A stretch of DNA of 64,000 nucleotides from Strix aluco (Eukaryota; Chordata; Aves; Strigiformes; Strigidae), in NCBI RefSeq assembly GCF_031877795.1, contig NW_027436512.1, positions 2,323,407 to 2,387,406 of the forward strand, read 5' to 3'. Both the position numbers and the translations under genes were made by a program. The notes under the pieces are model-generated. The model saw only the letters and a program-made list of their open reading frames with translations, searched no databases and had not been told where the DNA came from. This document shows positions 40,701-50,960 of this stretch, piece after piece (position 1 is the first letter of the stretch; the number at the start of each line of letters is the position of its first letter).

Positions 40701-41002
40701 CAAGGACAACTCCAGCTGAGCCAAGGGTGTGAAAGCACTCCCTCACCTATAAAAGCCTATTTGGATCAAGCACCCCTGCCTTCGAGCATACCTTCCTCCC
40801 CATACTGGTCATAAAAGGCTCGTTTCTTGAGGTCACTCAGGATGTCATAAGCCTCCGCAATCTCCTTGAACTTCTCCTCAGCGTTGGGGTCTTTATTCTT
40901 ATCAGGGTGATACTTCAGGGCCATTTTCCGGTAGGCTTTCTTGATTTCATCCTCATTGGCACCAGACTGTATGCCCAAAATCTTGTAATAATCCTTCCCC
41001 AT
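33092..41002 (-). CDS. DNAJB5: DNAJB5, Hsp40 J-domain co-chaperone, core ORF in three exons
   Basis: A type-B DnaJ protein that delivers substrates to cytosolic Hsp70 and stimulates its ATPase. Exons, 5' to 3' on the minus strand: 41002-40792, 38496-37898, 33325-33092; together 1044 nt, 347 residues plus stop (human core isoform 348). J domain 1-70 with HPD at 32-34; Gly/Ser/Phe linker about 71-150 ([36 protein letters not shown]); two beta-barrel substrate-binding domains from about 165; C-terminus [12 protein letters not shown]. Both splices are GT-AG and rejoin the frame exactly (GEEG-LKTGGG and SLKE-ALCGCT). The core start is fixed by MGKDYYKIL. The J-domain tail [12 protein letters not shown] differs slightly from the human SDPKKRGLYDQY as I recall it. 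Longer N-termini are possible from upstream exons, described separately. Confidence 0.96.
33560..34350. promoter_or_regulatory. CpG-rich block inside DNAJB5 intron
   Basis: High GC with frequent CpG (for example gccgccgcgg near 33748 and gttacgccggcgcggg near 33865), unlike the flanking intron. It could be an enhancer or an alternative promoter; no splice-linked exon is recognised. Long open frames across it on both strands are compositional and show no domain. A smaller CpG cluster lies at about 35290-35480. Confidence 0.35.
34755..34778. repeat. G24 homopolymer in DNAJB5 intron
   Basis: Twenty-four consecutive G on the plus strand. Able to form G-quadruplex structures; the exact length is error-prone in assemblies. 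Confidence 0.9.
37898..38496 (-). CDS. DNAJB5: DNAJB5 middle coding exon
   Basis: Residues 71-270: end of the J-domain linker, the G/F-like region ([18 protein letters not shown]), an acidic patch ([11 protein letters not shown]) and the first C-terminal barrel ([20 protein letters not shown]). Acceptor ctttcag, donor gtgggt. Confidence 0.96.
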
Positions 41003-41036
41003 AATGGCGACACTGCTGGGAGCCGAATACTTATTC
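40792..41036 (-). CDS. DNAJB5: DNAJB5 J-domain exon with the core ATG
   Basis: The core ATG is at 41002-41000 and the coding part runs to 40792 (J domain, HPD). The exon itself begins at 41036 after the acceptor tttcag. The 34 bases before the ATG are open in the same frame and encode [11 protein letters not shown] after one joining base, so upstream exons with a phase-2 donor can extend the protein. Confidence 0.93.
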
Positions 41037-44000
41037 CTGAAAGCAGAAAGACAGCTCTTTGTAAGGTGAATATTGTACTTGGGCAGCCGGGGACTGGACT
41101 GGCACACACTTATCACAGAGCTGCTGCTCTCCGCGTCCCACCAGCCAACAGCACCAGAGCCAGCTCAAAGTGCACACTTTCTGCCAGAGGTCAGTACCCC
41201 AGTGCCAGGACATGCCCTGGCTCCAGTTTTACCTCCCTAAGCCCCACAGTAGGAATGGGGAGACTCATCTCTGAGGCTGACAGGGAGAGGGAGAGCCTGA
41301 GCTGGGACACAACATTATTATACGGACCAAGTCACCGCTAACATCAGTCAAGGACCATGACCCTGTCCCATCCCCCCCGCCGAGCCAGGAGGGCTGAGTG
41401 GTGTCTGAATGTAGCTGCTGGCCCGTTCCCCCCCCAGCTCTCTCCCAGCCGGGGACCTGGGATGATGACAGCAGGTTTTTGGAGGCTGAAAGTGGCAGGG
41501 ACTGCACTGCCACCTTCACCTTAAAGGAACTTCAAACATTTTGTTCCTGAAAGCAATTGGCATTCAGCTGGAGATAAGCACCTCCAGCATGTCAGAGCCG
41601 TAATTTGTATTTCGCAAAGAGAGAATGAAGCCGTTAGACAGAAACATCTTGTGATGGTGGGAGGCTTTTTTTTTTTTGGTTTTGTTTTAAAAAAAGCCAC
41701 CACTTTCTAGCCTGACTTGCACTCTCTGAGAGCCTTCAACTACATCTTACAGTAAGCCAAAAATATGAAGTGGGAGAAGAGGCGGTAAAGTGCTGTAGCC
41801 TGGCACGAGGCTCAGAGGTTGGCACAGGTGACTGGCTCCTGGGGCTCACTCTGTCAATCACACAGGAGTCAAGGCCAGGGCCATGCTTATACTAAGGCAT
41901 GGAAAACCTGGTGGCTGTAACCCAAGGAAGGAAAAGGACAGGTGATTAATCCTGGCACCTCCAGGCACACTGCTGGAGCAGCAAATACCAGAGGGCCGTG
42001 GAAACACAGAGAGCAGCTGGAGGAGACAGGAGAGCAGCTCCTCCAAGCAGAGACTGAGCAAGCCCCATGCTCCTCCAATGACGCTTCCCACTGCTTCTTG
42101 CCCGTCAGTTTTCTGATGGCCAACTACCGCCCCTCCCAAACCTGGCCTGCCATGCCCTGCCTCATGCAGCACAGCTCAGTGCTTGCTCCTGGCCCTGCTC
42201 TTCTCCAGGTGTTGCCCCCAGCAGACCTGCTGCTCTCTAAGTCCTCATGCTCATGTTCTGCTCCCCACTATGGTCTGGGTTTCATACTCTCACCCCATCC
42301 TTGCTCCAAACACCCCTGGGCAGCTCCAGCTGGTTGAACCCCTCCAGCAGATGGATTTCTGCATCAGGTGTGAGCCTTGGTCCTTTCCTTCACCATCATA
42401 CAAGTTACCAGATGTTCTCCCCCATCCTTACTCTATCCATAAGCTCCCGGTGGAGATCACGAAGGGACTCCCCCAACCACAGCAGCTCAGAAAGGGTGGC
42501 TAGGCACCCCCAGGGGTGCACATGCGCAGTGCTGCACTGAGCCCCTGGCATCCATCCCAAGCATCCAAGTTTTGCCTTGGGTCATGCCTTTAGCAGTAAC
42601 CCATCTACAGCTGGGTAGCTGCTATAGGTGCTTGGAAATTGGCCCCCTGGATCTAAACCACCAACTTCTGCTCTTTTTTGCCCCAGCTGTGGAGTGGGTA
42701 CTTTGCTGTAGGTGGGGAGGAGGGCTAAGACACTCAAAGCATAAGTGCTGACAGGCACAGGGACCTCTGAAGGACACAGCAAGGGGAGATGGGGGCACCC
42801 ACAGACATGTGAGGCAGCCTGGGAGGGCACATAAGATACAGGAGAACGTCCCTGGGGGCGTAAAGAACATCTGACAGCATCTCCCATAGCAGCTCCTGAA
42901 TGCCAGCATATTTCCATACCAGCTTCTCGGCAGGGGCCTGACAGCTCCTGTGCACAGAGCTGCCATCGCCACCCAGCCCATGCAGGTGCTAGGGGATGCT
43001 CTACCCCCTGCCTGCCTCCACCTCCCCATCTGCCCTTCCCCTGGGGCTGGAGGGCTGCAGGAGACCCCAGGATGAGCAACGGGGCGGGGTATGTGTGTGT
43101 GAGAGGTAACCTGCTGATGCCCCTGCCAAAGGTCACCCCAGCACCTCCCTACCCCACAGCAGCCTCCAATGTGAGGCAGGGGCTCCCCGCAACCAGGACC
43201 AGGACGTGACCCCTGTCTGGATGATGCCAACCCTCCTGCAGCGAGGGCAAGTGAGGCAGCGCTGAAGACAACCCTGTTGCACCCTGGTTCAAGAGACACA
43301 GAGGTCGCAAAATTTATTTTCCCTCCCCAGGGACTGCAGCACTCAGCTCCAACCCTGTGCAGTCCAATCTGATGGCACCACCGGAACCACCCCACCCATC
43401 CAAAACGCCACAGTGCTTCCCACAAAAGTATGTCTCACCCCAGCAAAATGCTGTCACCCCCCTCAAGATCTCCAGTCTTGACTGTCAAGGGGTCTTTGGC
43501 TGGGGCGGGGATGCCTGCTGCAGGATGCTCTCCAGGCCAGGGAGCCCTTTGGCTGGGCTCAAGGAAGAAGGAATTTCTCTGCTGAAACGCAGCCCCCACA
43601 CCACAGTTTACTGTGCTGGTGAGGACCAGACACCAGCAGGTGACCTGGTGGGTTAAGGCACACTTCAGAGGTGATGCTCACATGTGCAGTGGTGAAACAC
43701 AACTCTGTCCTGGAAGAGCCTCCTTCCATTCCTCCCATCTCCTGGGGATCAGCTGCACCTAACTACCACTAAAGATCCTCTCCCCCTCCTACTCAGTCAT
43801 CCTCTCCTGCCTTCCCATTTAACCCCCTCGGGAGTGGCAGGGAAGGTGTCACAGGGCGGATTTCAGGCAGGCAAGTGATTTCTGCATTCACCCTCCCAAC
43901 CAGGACACCTTAGGACAAGCTGCAGCCGCGCAGCTGTGGAGAAAACCACAAGCATCCCCCAGTTGGGGCTGGCCCTGTCAAGACAGTCCAGCCTCCATCC

Positions 44001-44287
44001 TCCTCTTGCAACCACAAGAATTAAATATTAAATCTTTGTTCCAGCCCCACACATGACATCAGCCTGTGCAACCTCTGGATGAGCATGCCAGCTGTAAGGG
44101 AACAAACCCACGCAGGCAGCAGCACGGGGGAGATTTTTTTTCCATCTTGGGGTGCAAGGTCACTGCAGGATGCCACACGCTGGAGATGGGCACCGACTGG
44201 CACCTTGGGCCATTGCACGTCACTCCTCGGTAATGAGGGTGCAAGGGCAAGAAGGGATGCAAGGGCAAGAAGTGGAAACCCACTTAC

Positions 44288-44355
44288 CAAAACTTCATGA
44301 ACACATTCAGAGTCCAAGCTGTCATTTTTAAAGGCTCTAGTTTTATTTTAAACAT
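44288..44355 (-). CDS. DNAJB5: DNAJB5 alternative 5' exon encoding MFKIKLEPLK
   Basis: On the minus strand an ATG at 44355 (another at 44358) opens MFKIKLEPLK MTAWTLNVFMKF and meets donor gtaagtg at 44287. The remaining two bases join the first base of the exon at 41036 to give Trp, then [11 protein letters not shown] and the core Met. The extension is 34 residues, giving 381 in all. I recall a human DNAJB5 isoform of 382 residues, which would be the same 34-residue extension on a 348-residue core. The 5' limit of the exon is unknown. Confidence 0.75.
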
Positions 44356-45534
44356 CATGGTTGTCCGGAGGCACCGGCAGGTGCTGCGTGCCCAGCTGGG
44401 AGGCACTGGAGGGTGGCAGGGGGACAGAGGAGAGGAAGGTGCCAGCTTGTGCTGAGGATGCTGCCAAGTGATGCTCTTGTGTCGAGCCTCCCCCAGCACA
44501 CTGAAAAGGCAACGACTCGCCAGCCTAGTGGCTGCAACTAGCTCCAACCTCCAGGACAGCTCTGAAACGGCTTCGGCTGTGGGTGAGCAGGCATCAATGT
44601 GGTGTGGGGAGCTGCCGTCCTTTGTGCACTTCCCAGCAGCGCCCGGCCCTCCCCTCCTGCCATGCGCAGGGGGACCCTTCAATGGAATAGCTCACTGAGC
44701 TGTAATTTTCCTTCCAATTGGTTTCTCGTTGCTTTCTGGGGTGGCGAGGTGCAGCAGGCTCACTAAGCCACTGGATTAAGACATTTCTGCCATCATCTCC
44801 AGCATCCTCCCTACTGCAGCAAGGCACCTGGACCCTGGCTGCCTCATTACCATCACATCCCCTGCACAGCCCCTGCCACTGCCAAGTAGCGAGAGTGAGG
44901 AGTCCCTGGGGTCCCCAAAAATGACTTGCTCATGCCCAGGGTTGTGCACCCACAAGGCGAATTGGGGAGGAAGAAAAGTAGGGTGGCAGTGACGCACCAG
45001 GCAGAAAAAGTCACGTTAACCAATTTTCACCTCCCTGGCTTTCCCCTTCAGATGCGCAGGGGTCCCTGTGTCCCCCTCCCTGGGTGCCAGCACCAATCCC
45101 CCAGAAAAAGGGGTCTGACTGCCGTGCTCCCACCCAGTGACTGGAGCTGCCCACCAGCTGCGGGCTCCTAGCTCTCCTCCCGCCACAGCAGGGCACCAGG
45201 ATGGCACCTCCTCCCTGCCCAGCAGTGCAAAACCTACTTCTGAGAAGTCACCTTCAGGCACGCCAAGGAAATCCAATGCCACCGCGTCCCCCCCATCTGT
45301 CACCATAACTCAAGGACTGCAGAGAGCATCCTCTCTGGATGCTCACCACTGAAACGGGGCAGCTGTGGCCAGGACATCACTGGGCAGCTCCTGCATCCCA
45401 CCCTCGGCAAGCAAAACACCAGGCAGGCGACAGCCCCCAACCCTCTGTGTCCCCAGGGGTTGGGGTCCAGTGGCTCACTGAGTGCTGAGCATCGGGGTCA
45501 GCAAGCCGGGGTAGGTGCCAGGGTAGGTGCGTAC

Positions 45535-45572
45535 CTCTCGGCGCGGCTCCAGAAAAGCAGGATGGCCGGCAT
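45535..45572 (-). CDS. DNAJB5: Candidate DNAJB5 alternative first exon encoding MPAILLFW
   Basis: Minus-strand ATG at 45572-45570 opens MPAILLFWSRAE and meets donor gtacgc at 45534. The two left-over bases join the 41036 exon to give Arg, then [11 protein letters not shown] and the core Met: a 24-residue extension beginning with a short hydrophobic run. I do not know this N-terminus from other species; the evidence is the donor, the phase and the open frame. The 5' limit is unknown. Confidence 0.45.
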
Positions 45573-45779
45573 AGCAGCGTATCCCAGGTTTGGTCAGGGA
45601 GCCAGAGGGGATCTCTGCGTTGGGGCATGCAGAGCCACCGGTGCCTGTGCCGGCTGGCAGCCACAGAGAACCAGGCAGCAATGTCATGACTACCAGTAAT
45701 GAATCATCCCCTCCCCGGGCCCCCACATGCACCGCCTGCCTCCCCCTCCCCACCGACAGCAGGTGCTGGCACCTTCGTG

Positions 45780-46800
45780 GGGATGGGGTTAACCCTCCCC
45801 TCACTGCCTCTGCTGGCACAGCCCCCGCTGCCAGCCTACATGGGGATGGAGTCAAGCCCTACTCAATGTCTCCCCATATAAGGGTCTCCCACTTCCATCC
45901 CCATTAGGGTGCTCACACTGGTGTGGGGATGGGGTCATGCCCCTGCTCCTCCAAGGGGTGCCCCATTTAGGGGCTCAGTGAGAAGCTGTCACCTTCATGG
46001 GGGAGGGTTCACACCCCCCACCCCCCCTCTTGCCATATCAGGGTTCCAGCCCCACTGGGGTGCTGGCACCTCGATTGGGGACAGGGGTTAACCCCCTCCT
46101 TGCTGGCCCCTCCAACCCCATTACTGTTACCTGGGGGGGTCACCACGCAGTTCAGCCCCACGGGGATACACTGGTGACCCCAACAGGGCACATTACTCCC
46201 TCTAAAGCAAGAGGAGAGAGAGGGGTTAACCCTCACTTCACCACCCTCTCCAGCCCCCTAGGGATGTACTACAACCCCATGGAGGGGGAGGTTTAACCCC
46301 TTCCTCCCAGCCCCACTTGGATGTACCGTTACTGTTACCGGGCAGGGAGATTAACCCCTTTCTCCCACCCCCTTCAGACCCACGGGAACTGGGCCCTGTC
46401 ACTAGGTAGGGCAGAGCAGTTAACCCTGCCCCCCAGCCCCACCAAGAAACCCTGTCACCCCACGGGGACAGAGGCGCCAACCCCTTCCTCCTCTGCCTTC
46501 AGCCTCACAGCGACACCCTGTCACCTCATGGGCAGACTTCCCCCAGCCCCATAGGGACACCCCATCACTCCAGAAGTTTAACTCCCTTCATCGGGGCATC
46601 CTGTCACCCCACGGGTGCAGAAGGGCTAACCTCCCTTCTCAGCCCCATAGGGACACCCTATCACATTGTAGGGCGGAGGACCTGACCCCCCCCCCCCCCA
46701 GCCCCACACGACACCCTGTCACCCCATAGGGCAGAGGGATTGACCCCCCCAGCCCCACTGGGACATGCTGTCACCACAGGGGGAGGAGGGATCGAGCCCC
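45780..46800. repeat. GC-rich degenerate minisatellite in DNAJB5 intron 1
   Basis: Loose repeats built from ccccatagggacaccctgtc, cccca, gggcagaggg and ggttaacccc phrases, clearest at about 46540-46800 with spacing near 60-65 bp; a C14 run lies at 46686-46699. Open frames in all phases here come from the repeat, not from genes. Confidence 0.65.
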
Positions 46801-46888
46801 CGTCTCCACCAGGACGCCAGTGCCAGCGACAGGCTGTGTGGCAACGGTGTGGGGCAGAGCCGCCGCCGCCGCCGCTCCCGGCACTCAC

Positions 46889-46990
46889 CGCTCGCGCTGT
46901 CCCGAGGCCCTGCGCGCTCGCTGAGCTGAGCTGAGCTGCTGCCCCCGCCCCCCGGCCACCATGTCAGGGAAGTCCCACCCGCTCGTGCCC
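46889..46990 (-). CDS. DNAJB5: DNAJB5 CpG-island first exon, possibly coding
   Basis: Minus-strand exon ending at a strong donor (gtgagtgc, 46888-46881) in a CpG island. An ATG at 46962-46960 has G at -3 and G at +4. It opens MVAGGRGQQLSSAQRARRASGQRE and leaves two bases that join the 41036 exon to give Arg and [11 protein letters not shown], a 36-residue extension. Alternatively the exon is all 5' UTR and the core ATG is used. The 5' limit is estimated. Confidence 0.55.
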
Positions 46991-47125
46991 CGCCCCGTTG
47001 AGCCAGGAGGGTGCCTGTCCTCGCGCCGCACTCATTAGCTCTCCCCGCATCTCTATCACCACCGCCCATTGGGAAGTTCGAGTCGGTACCGCCCCCCTCA
47101 GGACGCTCTCATTGGCTGGGCACCC
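46940..47125 (-). promoter_or_regulatory. DNAJB5: DNAJB5 CpG-island promoter
   Basis: GC-rich sequence with GC boxes (gcccccgccc near 46941, ccccgcccc near 46987) and two CCAAT boxes read on the minus strand at 47068-47072 and 47111-47115. No TATA box and no clear heat-shock element. A CRE-like TGATGTCA lies at about 47162. Confidence 0.65.
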
Positions 47126-47129
47126 GCGG

Positions 47130-48230
47130 TGGAATCGCCTAGGGAGTTTTGTCGAAGCTTGTGATGTCATCAGTGTCGCGTCCTTTCCCCTTTTGGGAAA
47201 AGGCTATGGGGCTTCGGGTTATGGGTGGTCATGTAGCTGTATCCATGTAGTGTGGGGGTTTTGTAGGCTCCAGAGGTTTAGGGAGAGTTTGGGGGTATGT
47301 CTCCCTCCTGTGTGGGGTAGGGCATGAGGTCTATAGGAGCATCTCTGGGGGGCCTCCAGACCTAAGGCAGTTCTGTGGCTGGGGTATATAGGACCTGAGG
47401 CCTGCTGGGGAGAGTCCTGTGCAGGGCCTGGCAGCCTAGTGTGTTGCTGGCTGTTCTGGGGGGACACTTAGCTGTAGGCAGGGCTTAGGTAATGCTGAAG
47501 CATGTTTCTTTCAGTTTTGGGGCTGGGAAGCATTTAGCAGGCTTCTGGCCTGTCCCAGGGTGGAAAAAACAGAAGAGAAGCTTGCTGGGGGCAGCTGTGC
47601 TGGAGGGTGAAGTTCTCCAGGGAGGCACTTGAGCCATCTCCTCTCCTTGTGCAAGGTGTGTTCCTGAAGCCTGGCTGTGCTGGTGAGGTTGGAGGACAGT
47701 GTGGACTTCCTGAAAGCCCTGCCTGTACTAAGGCAGTGTCCTGCTTAATGTGGGGCTGGCTGGGGCGGGAGGAAGAACGAGCCCTGTGGAGTCACTGCAT
47801 GGGGTGGTCTGAGGGTGTCTGATGGGGTGAGTGTCTGGTCACCAGGGACAGTGCTGTATCCAGATCAAACACCTGATGTACAGAGACTTCCCTGTCTTGC
47901 TGTTTGCTGAGGTGCTTTAGCCCTGGAATGGTGCAAGGACTTGCCTCAGGGCATCCTTTTGCATCAGGAAAAAGCTATCAGCCCCTCGAAGCCTGGGTCC
48001 TATGTGAGGTTTAGGGGCTGTGTTTAAAACTGCTCCCAATCTGTTTGCCTTGGTGTGACTCAGCTCTGCAGCAGCAGTGCCCATAGCTGTGACCAGCTAA
48101 CAGGGAAGCGGCATAGCTGAGCTAAACACACTCCCAGCATTGTTCCTCTGCAAAGCCCTGTCATGTGTTCCTTTCCAAGGAGGAAGTATGTTTGGGCTTT
48201 TGCCATGTGAGTTGCCCCCTTGAGCTCTGT
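47130..48230. other. Upstream flank of DNAJB5, no gene seen
   Basis: Unique-looking GC-moderate sequence. No exon, RNA gene or repeat recognised. Confidence 0.5.
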
Positions 48231-48235
48231 GGTGT

Positions 48236-48847
48236 TGTGGTGGTTTGACCTTGGCTAAATGCCAGGTACCCACCAAGTCGCTCTATCACTTCCCCCCCCT
48301 TCCCCCTTTTTCTCAACAGGGCAAAGAGGGGAAAGAAAATAAGATAGAAAAAAAAAAACAAACAACCCTTGTGGGTAAAACAAAAGCAGTTTTAATATAA
48401 GCAAAGCGAAGCAAAGGTCCCCGCATGGAAGCAAAAAAAAGCAAACAGATTTATTCTCTACTTCCCATGAACAGGCGATGTCGGGCCTTCTCAGGAAGCA
48501 GGGCTCCCATACGCGGAGGGGTTGCCTCGGAGGACCAAGGGTGACCCCACCCCCTTCCTCCTTTCTCCCAGCTTTATACTGAGCAGCCGTCAGATGGTCT
48601 GGAATATCCCTTTGGTCAGTTGGGGTCAGCTGTCCTGGTTGTGTCCCCTCCCAAGATCTTGCCCACCCCGTCCCACTGTGGGAGGGGGGGAAATGTCGGA
48701 AAGAGCCTTGGTGCTGTGTAAGCACCACTCAGCAGTAGCCACACCACCAGGGTGCTATCAACACCCTGCCAGCTCCCAACATCAAACACAGCACCGTGAG
48801 GGCTGCTACAGGGGAAAACCAATTCCGGCTCAGCCACACCCAGTACA
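48236..48847 (-). mobile_element. Solo LTR of an avian ERVL-type element
   Basis: 612 bp. Read on the minus strand it runs from TGTACTGGG to CCACCACA, with TATAAA at 48578-48573, AATAAA at 48455-48450 and a GT/T-rich end. The 5-bp flanks are ggtgt (48231-48235) and ggcgt (48848-48852), a target duplication with one C/T change. The wording (for example ggatattccagaccat) fits the widespread bird ERVL LTR family. No internal sequence remains, so it formed by LTR-LTR recombination. Confidence 0.88.
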
Positions 48848-49329
48848 GGCGTCCTGGCCAGGGTTAGACCTGGAGTGAGGTGGCTCCTGGCTGGTGGAGC
48901 TGTCTGGACCCAGTGTCCTTGCTCTTGTCCTAGGAAACCTGCTTGTCTTGAGAAACAAGGCTGTCTCTTGCCCCTATCAAGGTACCATGTTGATGCAGAG
49001 CAATGATCCCTCTTAGGACAGCATCCTGCCCTGGAGACCAAGGGGGGAAGCAGCTGATCCCACAGGTGCTGTGGCTCATGGGTGAAGCTGAGAGATGATG
49101 TGAATGGTTGAGGATGTTAATATCACACTTGTCATGATTAGAGGGTGCTTTTGTAACCTTTGTATGCTTTCCCTTATGGAGGTGTTTGAATGGGGCATTT
49201 TGGAGTAATTTCTGGGTTCATGGCTTGTCCTTCCCCTGTAGTTTGGTCACAGCATTGGTCTCCCCATACTTTCCTGGGTTGGGGTGTTAACCAAAACTGC
49301 TTCTCCTTCACAGCCCATCTGCTAGCACA

Positions 49330-49830
49330 TCTGGCACCCTTTAAGACATGCTGGGAAAGCGCAGGGAGGGGTGGCAGGAATAATTAAAGGTATGAAGCAG
49401 TTTCCATACAAGGAACAATTACATAAACTGGCTCTCTTCCATCTGGGGGAAGTGATGACTGAGGAAGGCATGATGGGGAATAATAAAATCATGTGTAGCT
49501 GGGGGAATGTGAGCAGGGAATGATTGCTCAAGCTTCCTTCCAGTAAAGGGCATGTGGGGCATCATGTGTGGGAAGAGGCAGTGGCACCTTGGGGTGTGAG
49601 TGCATTTTTTTGAAGTAGTTTGGGATTAACCTGTGGAAATGATGGCCTTGGGGGTGTGGTGGGAAGATGTGAAAAACTTGTCTGGGATCAAAAGACAATT
49701 AAGCAAATTCCTGAAAAGAAAAATCCACTGAGGGTTGGTGAGCCCAGTGATGGTGCTTTTGGTGTGGGAAATCCCCAGGCTACAGGAGTGAGGAGCCTGT
49801 TGTGAGCAGTGTGCTCCCCTGAAGCTTCAG
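49330..49830 (+). mobile_element. Old CR1-like LINE fragment
   Basis: Diverged plus-strand CR1 wording: acaaggaacaattacataaa, ctggctctcttccatctggg, aataataaaatcatg, ctgagggttggtgagcc. No frame survives; limits are approximate. Confidence 0.5.
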
Positions 49831-50769
49831 CTTTTCCTGGGGCCTTGGCTGTGGGTCTCTGTCCCAGAGAGAATGGGGATGTTTGGGACCACAGCCCAGA
49901 GCAGTGGGGCTGCTTTTCTGTTAAAGCATCATTACTTGGTGTTTGAAGGTTGGAGCAGTGGACAAGGCCACTGAGCTCTGAAAATTCCTACCCAAGTGCC
50001 ATCTGTGAAGCATATTCCTGGTGGGTGCCATACCACTGCAAAGGAGACCTTTCTCCAGTTGCTGCTGTCACTGCCTCTGAGCTGGATCTCCCCACAGCTG
50101 AGCAGATGGGGTAAGAGTGAGGATGTGACCCTGTGTGCAGGAGAGTGCTGGCTCCCCACTGTGGTGCTCCCCCCATCCTGCTCAGAGTCCCCTGCTCAAC
50201 GTGGCACAAGGAAGTCTCTGGCAACTGTGGCTGGGTGAGTTCAGGAGATGCATCTGAGGATGCTGGGCTTGGCAGCAACGGGGTTTGTACTCTGTTCTCC
50301 ATGATGAGAGAAGCACCCACGCATTTGGTCCTGTCTCTCCTTCCTGCCTGTTCCCATCCTTGGAGATGCTGCCTGCCTTTTCCAGCACCCTGAGCTGCAG
50401 GATGAGGAAAGGGCTGCAAGAAAAAAAATCCATGCCCAGGATTTTTTGTTGGATTAATGCCCTGTTCACTGCCTGCTGCTGTCCTGGCTGTGGTCTGAGT
50501 TGATACATCTCTGAGGAGATGCTGATGGAGGTCACCTTCCAGGTCAGGTCTGAGTTTTAGTTCTTGCTGTCTGTGCAGGCAAGCCCCATCCTTAGGGCAT
50601 GGGGACCTTGTTCCTCGGGGCTCATCCAGCCCCTGGTATGTCCCCTGAGGAAACCACCAAACCAGAGTGACTCTCACCAGCTCCCAGTTATCCTGACTTT
50701 GTTGGTAGCCCCAGTATGCAGTGGGCTTGGGCCTGCCCAGCTCTGAGCATGGGATAATCTGGAAGGGTC

Positions 50770-50960
50770 CCTAGGAGGTCTCTAGTCCTCATGATCAAAG
50801 GGTCAGCCACGAGGTCAGAGCAGGCTGCTCAGGTCTTTATCCAGGCTGGCCTTGAAAACCTCCAAGGACAGTGACAACACTGGAAGAGCTTGTACCAGCA
50901 GCATTTCCCATGTTCTTGTGGTACTGGGTCTCACTAGAGCCTGCCTAGCCTTCTGAGGGC
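50770..50960 (-). mobile_element. CR1 LINE 3' fragment, antisense
   Basis: The minus-strand frame reads SLSLEVFKASLDKDLSSLL, the CR1 3'-region phrase, and plus-strand ccttgaaaacctccaagga is the matching DNA. Short and diverged. Confidence 0.6.

Noticed and set aside
42622-43425. 267-codon minus-strand open frame
   Set aside because: Cys/Trp/Gly-rich with no domain; two competing frames overlap it. It looks like chance openness in GC-rich intron sequence.
45377-46554. Overlapping open frames in all phases near the DNAJB5 promoter
   Set aside because: They follow the GC-rich minisatellite, whose units avoid stops in several frames.
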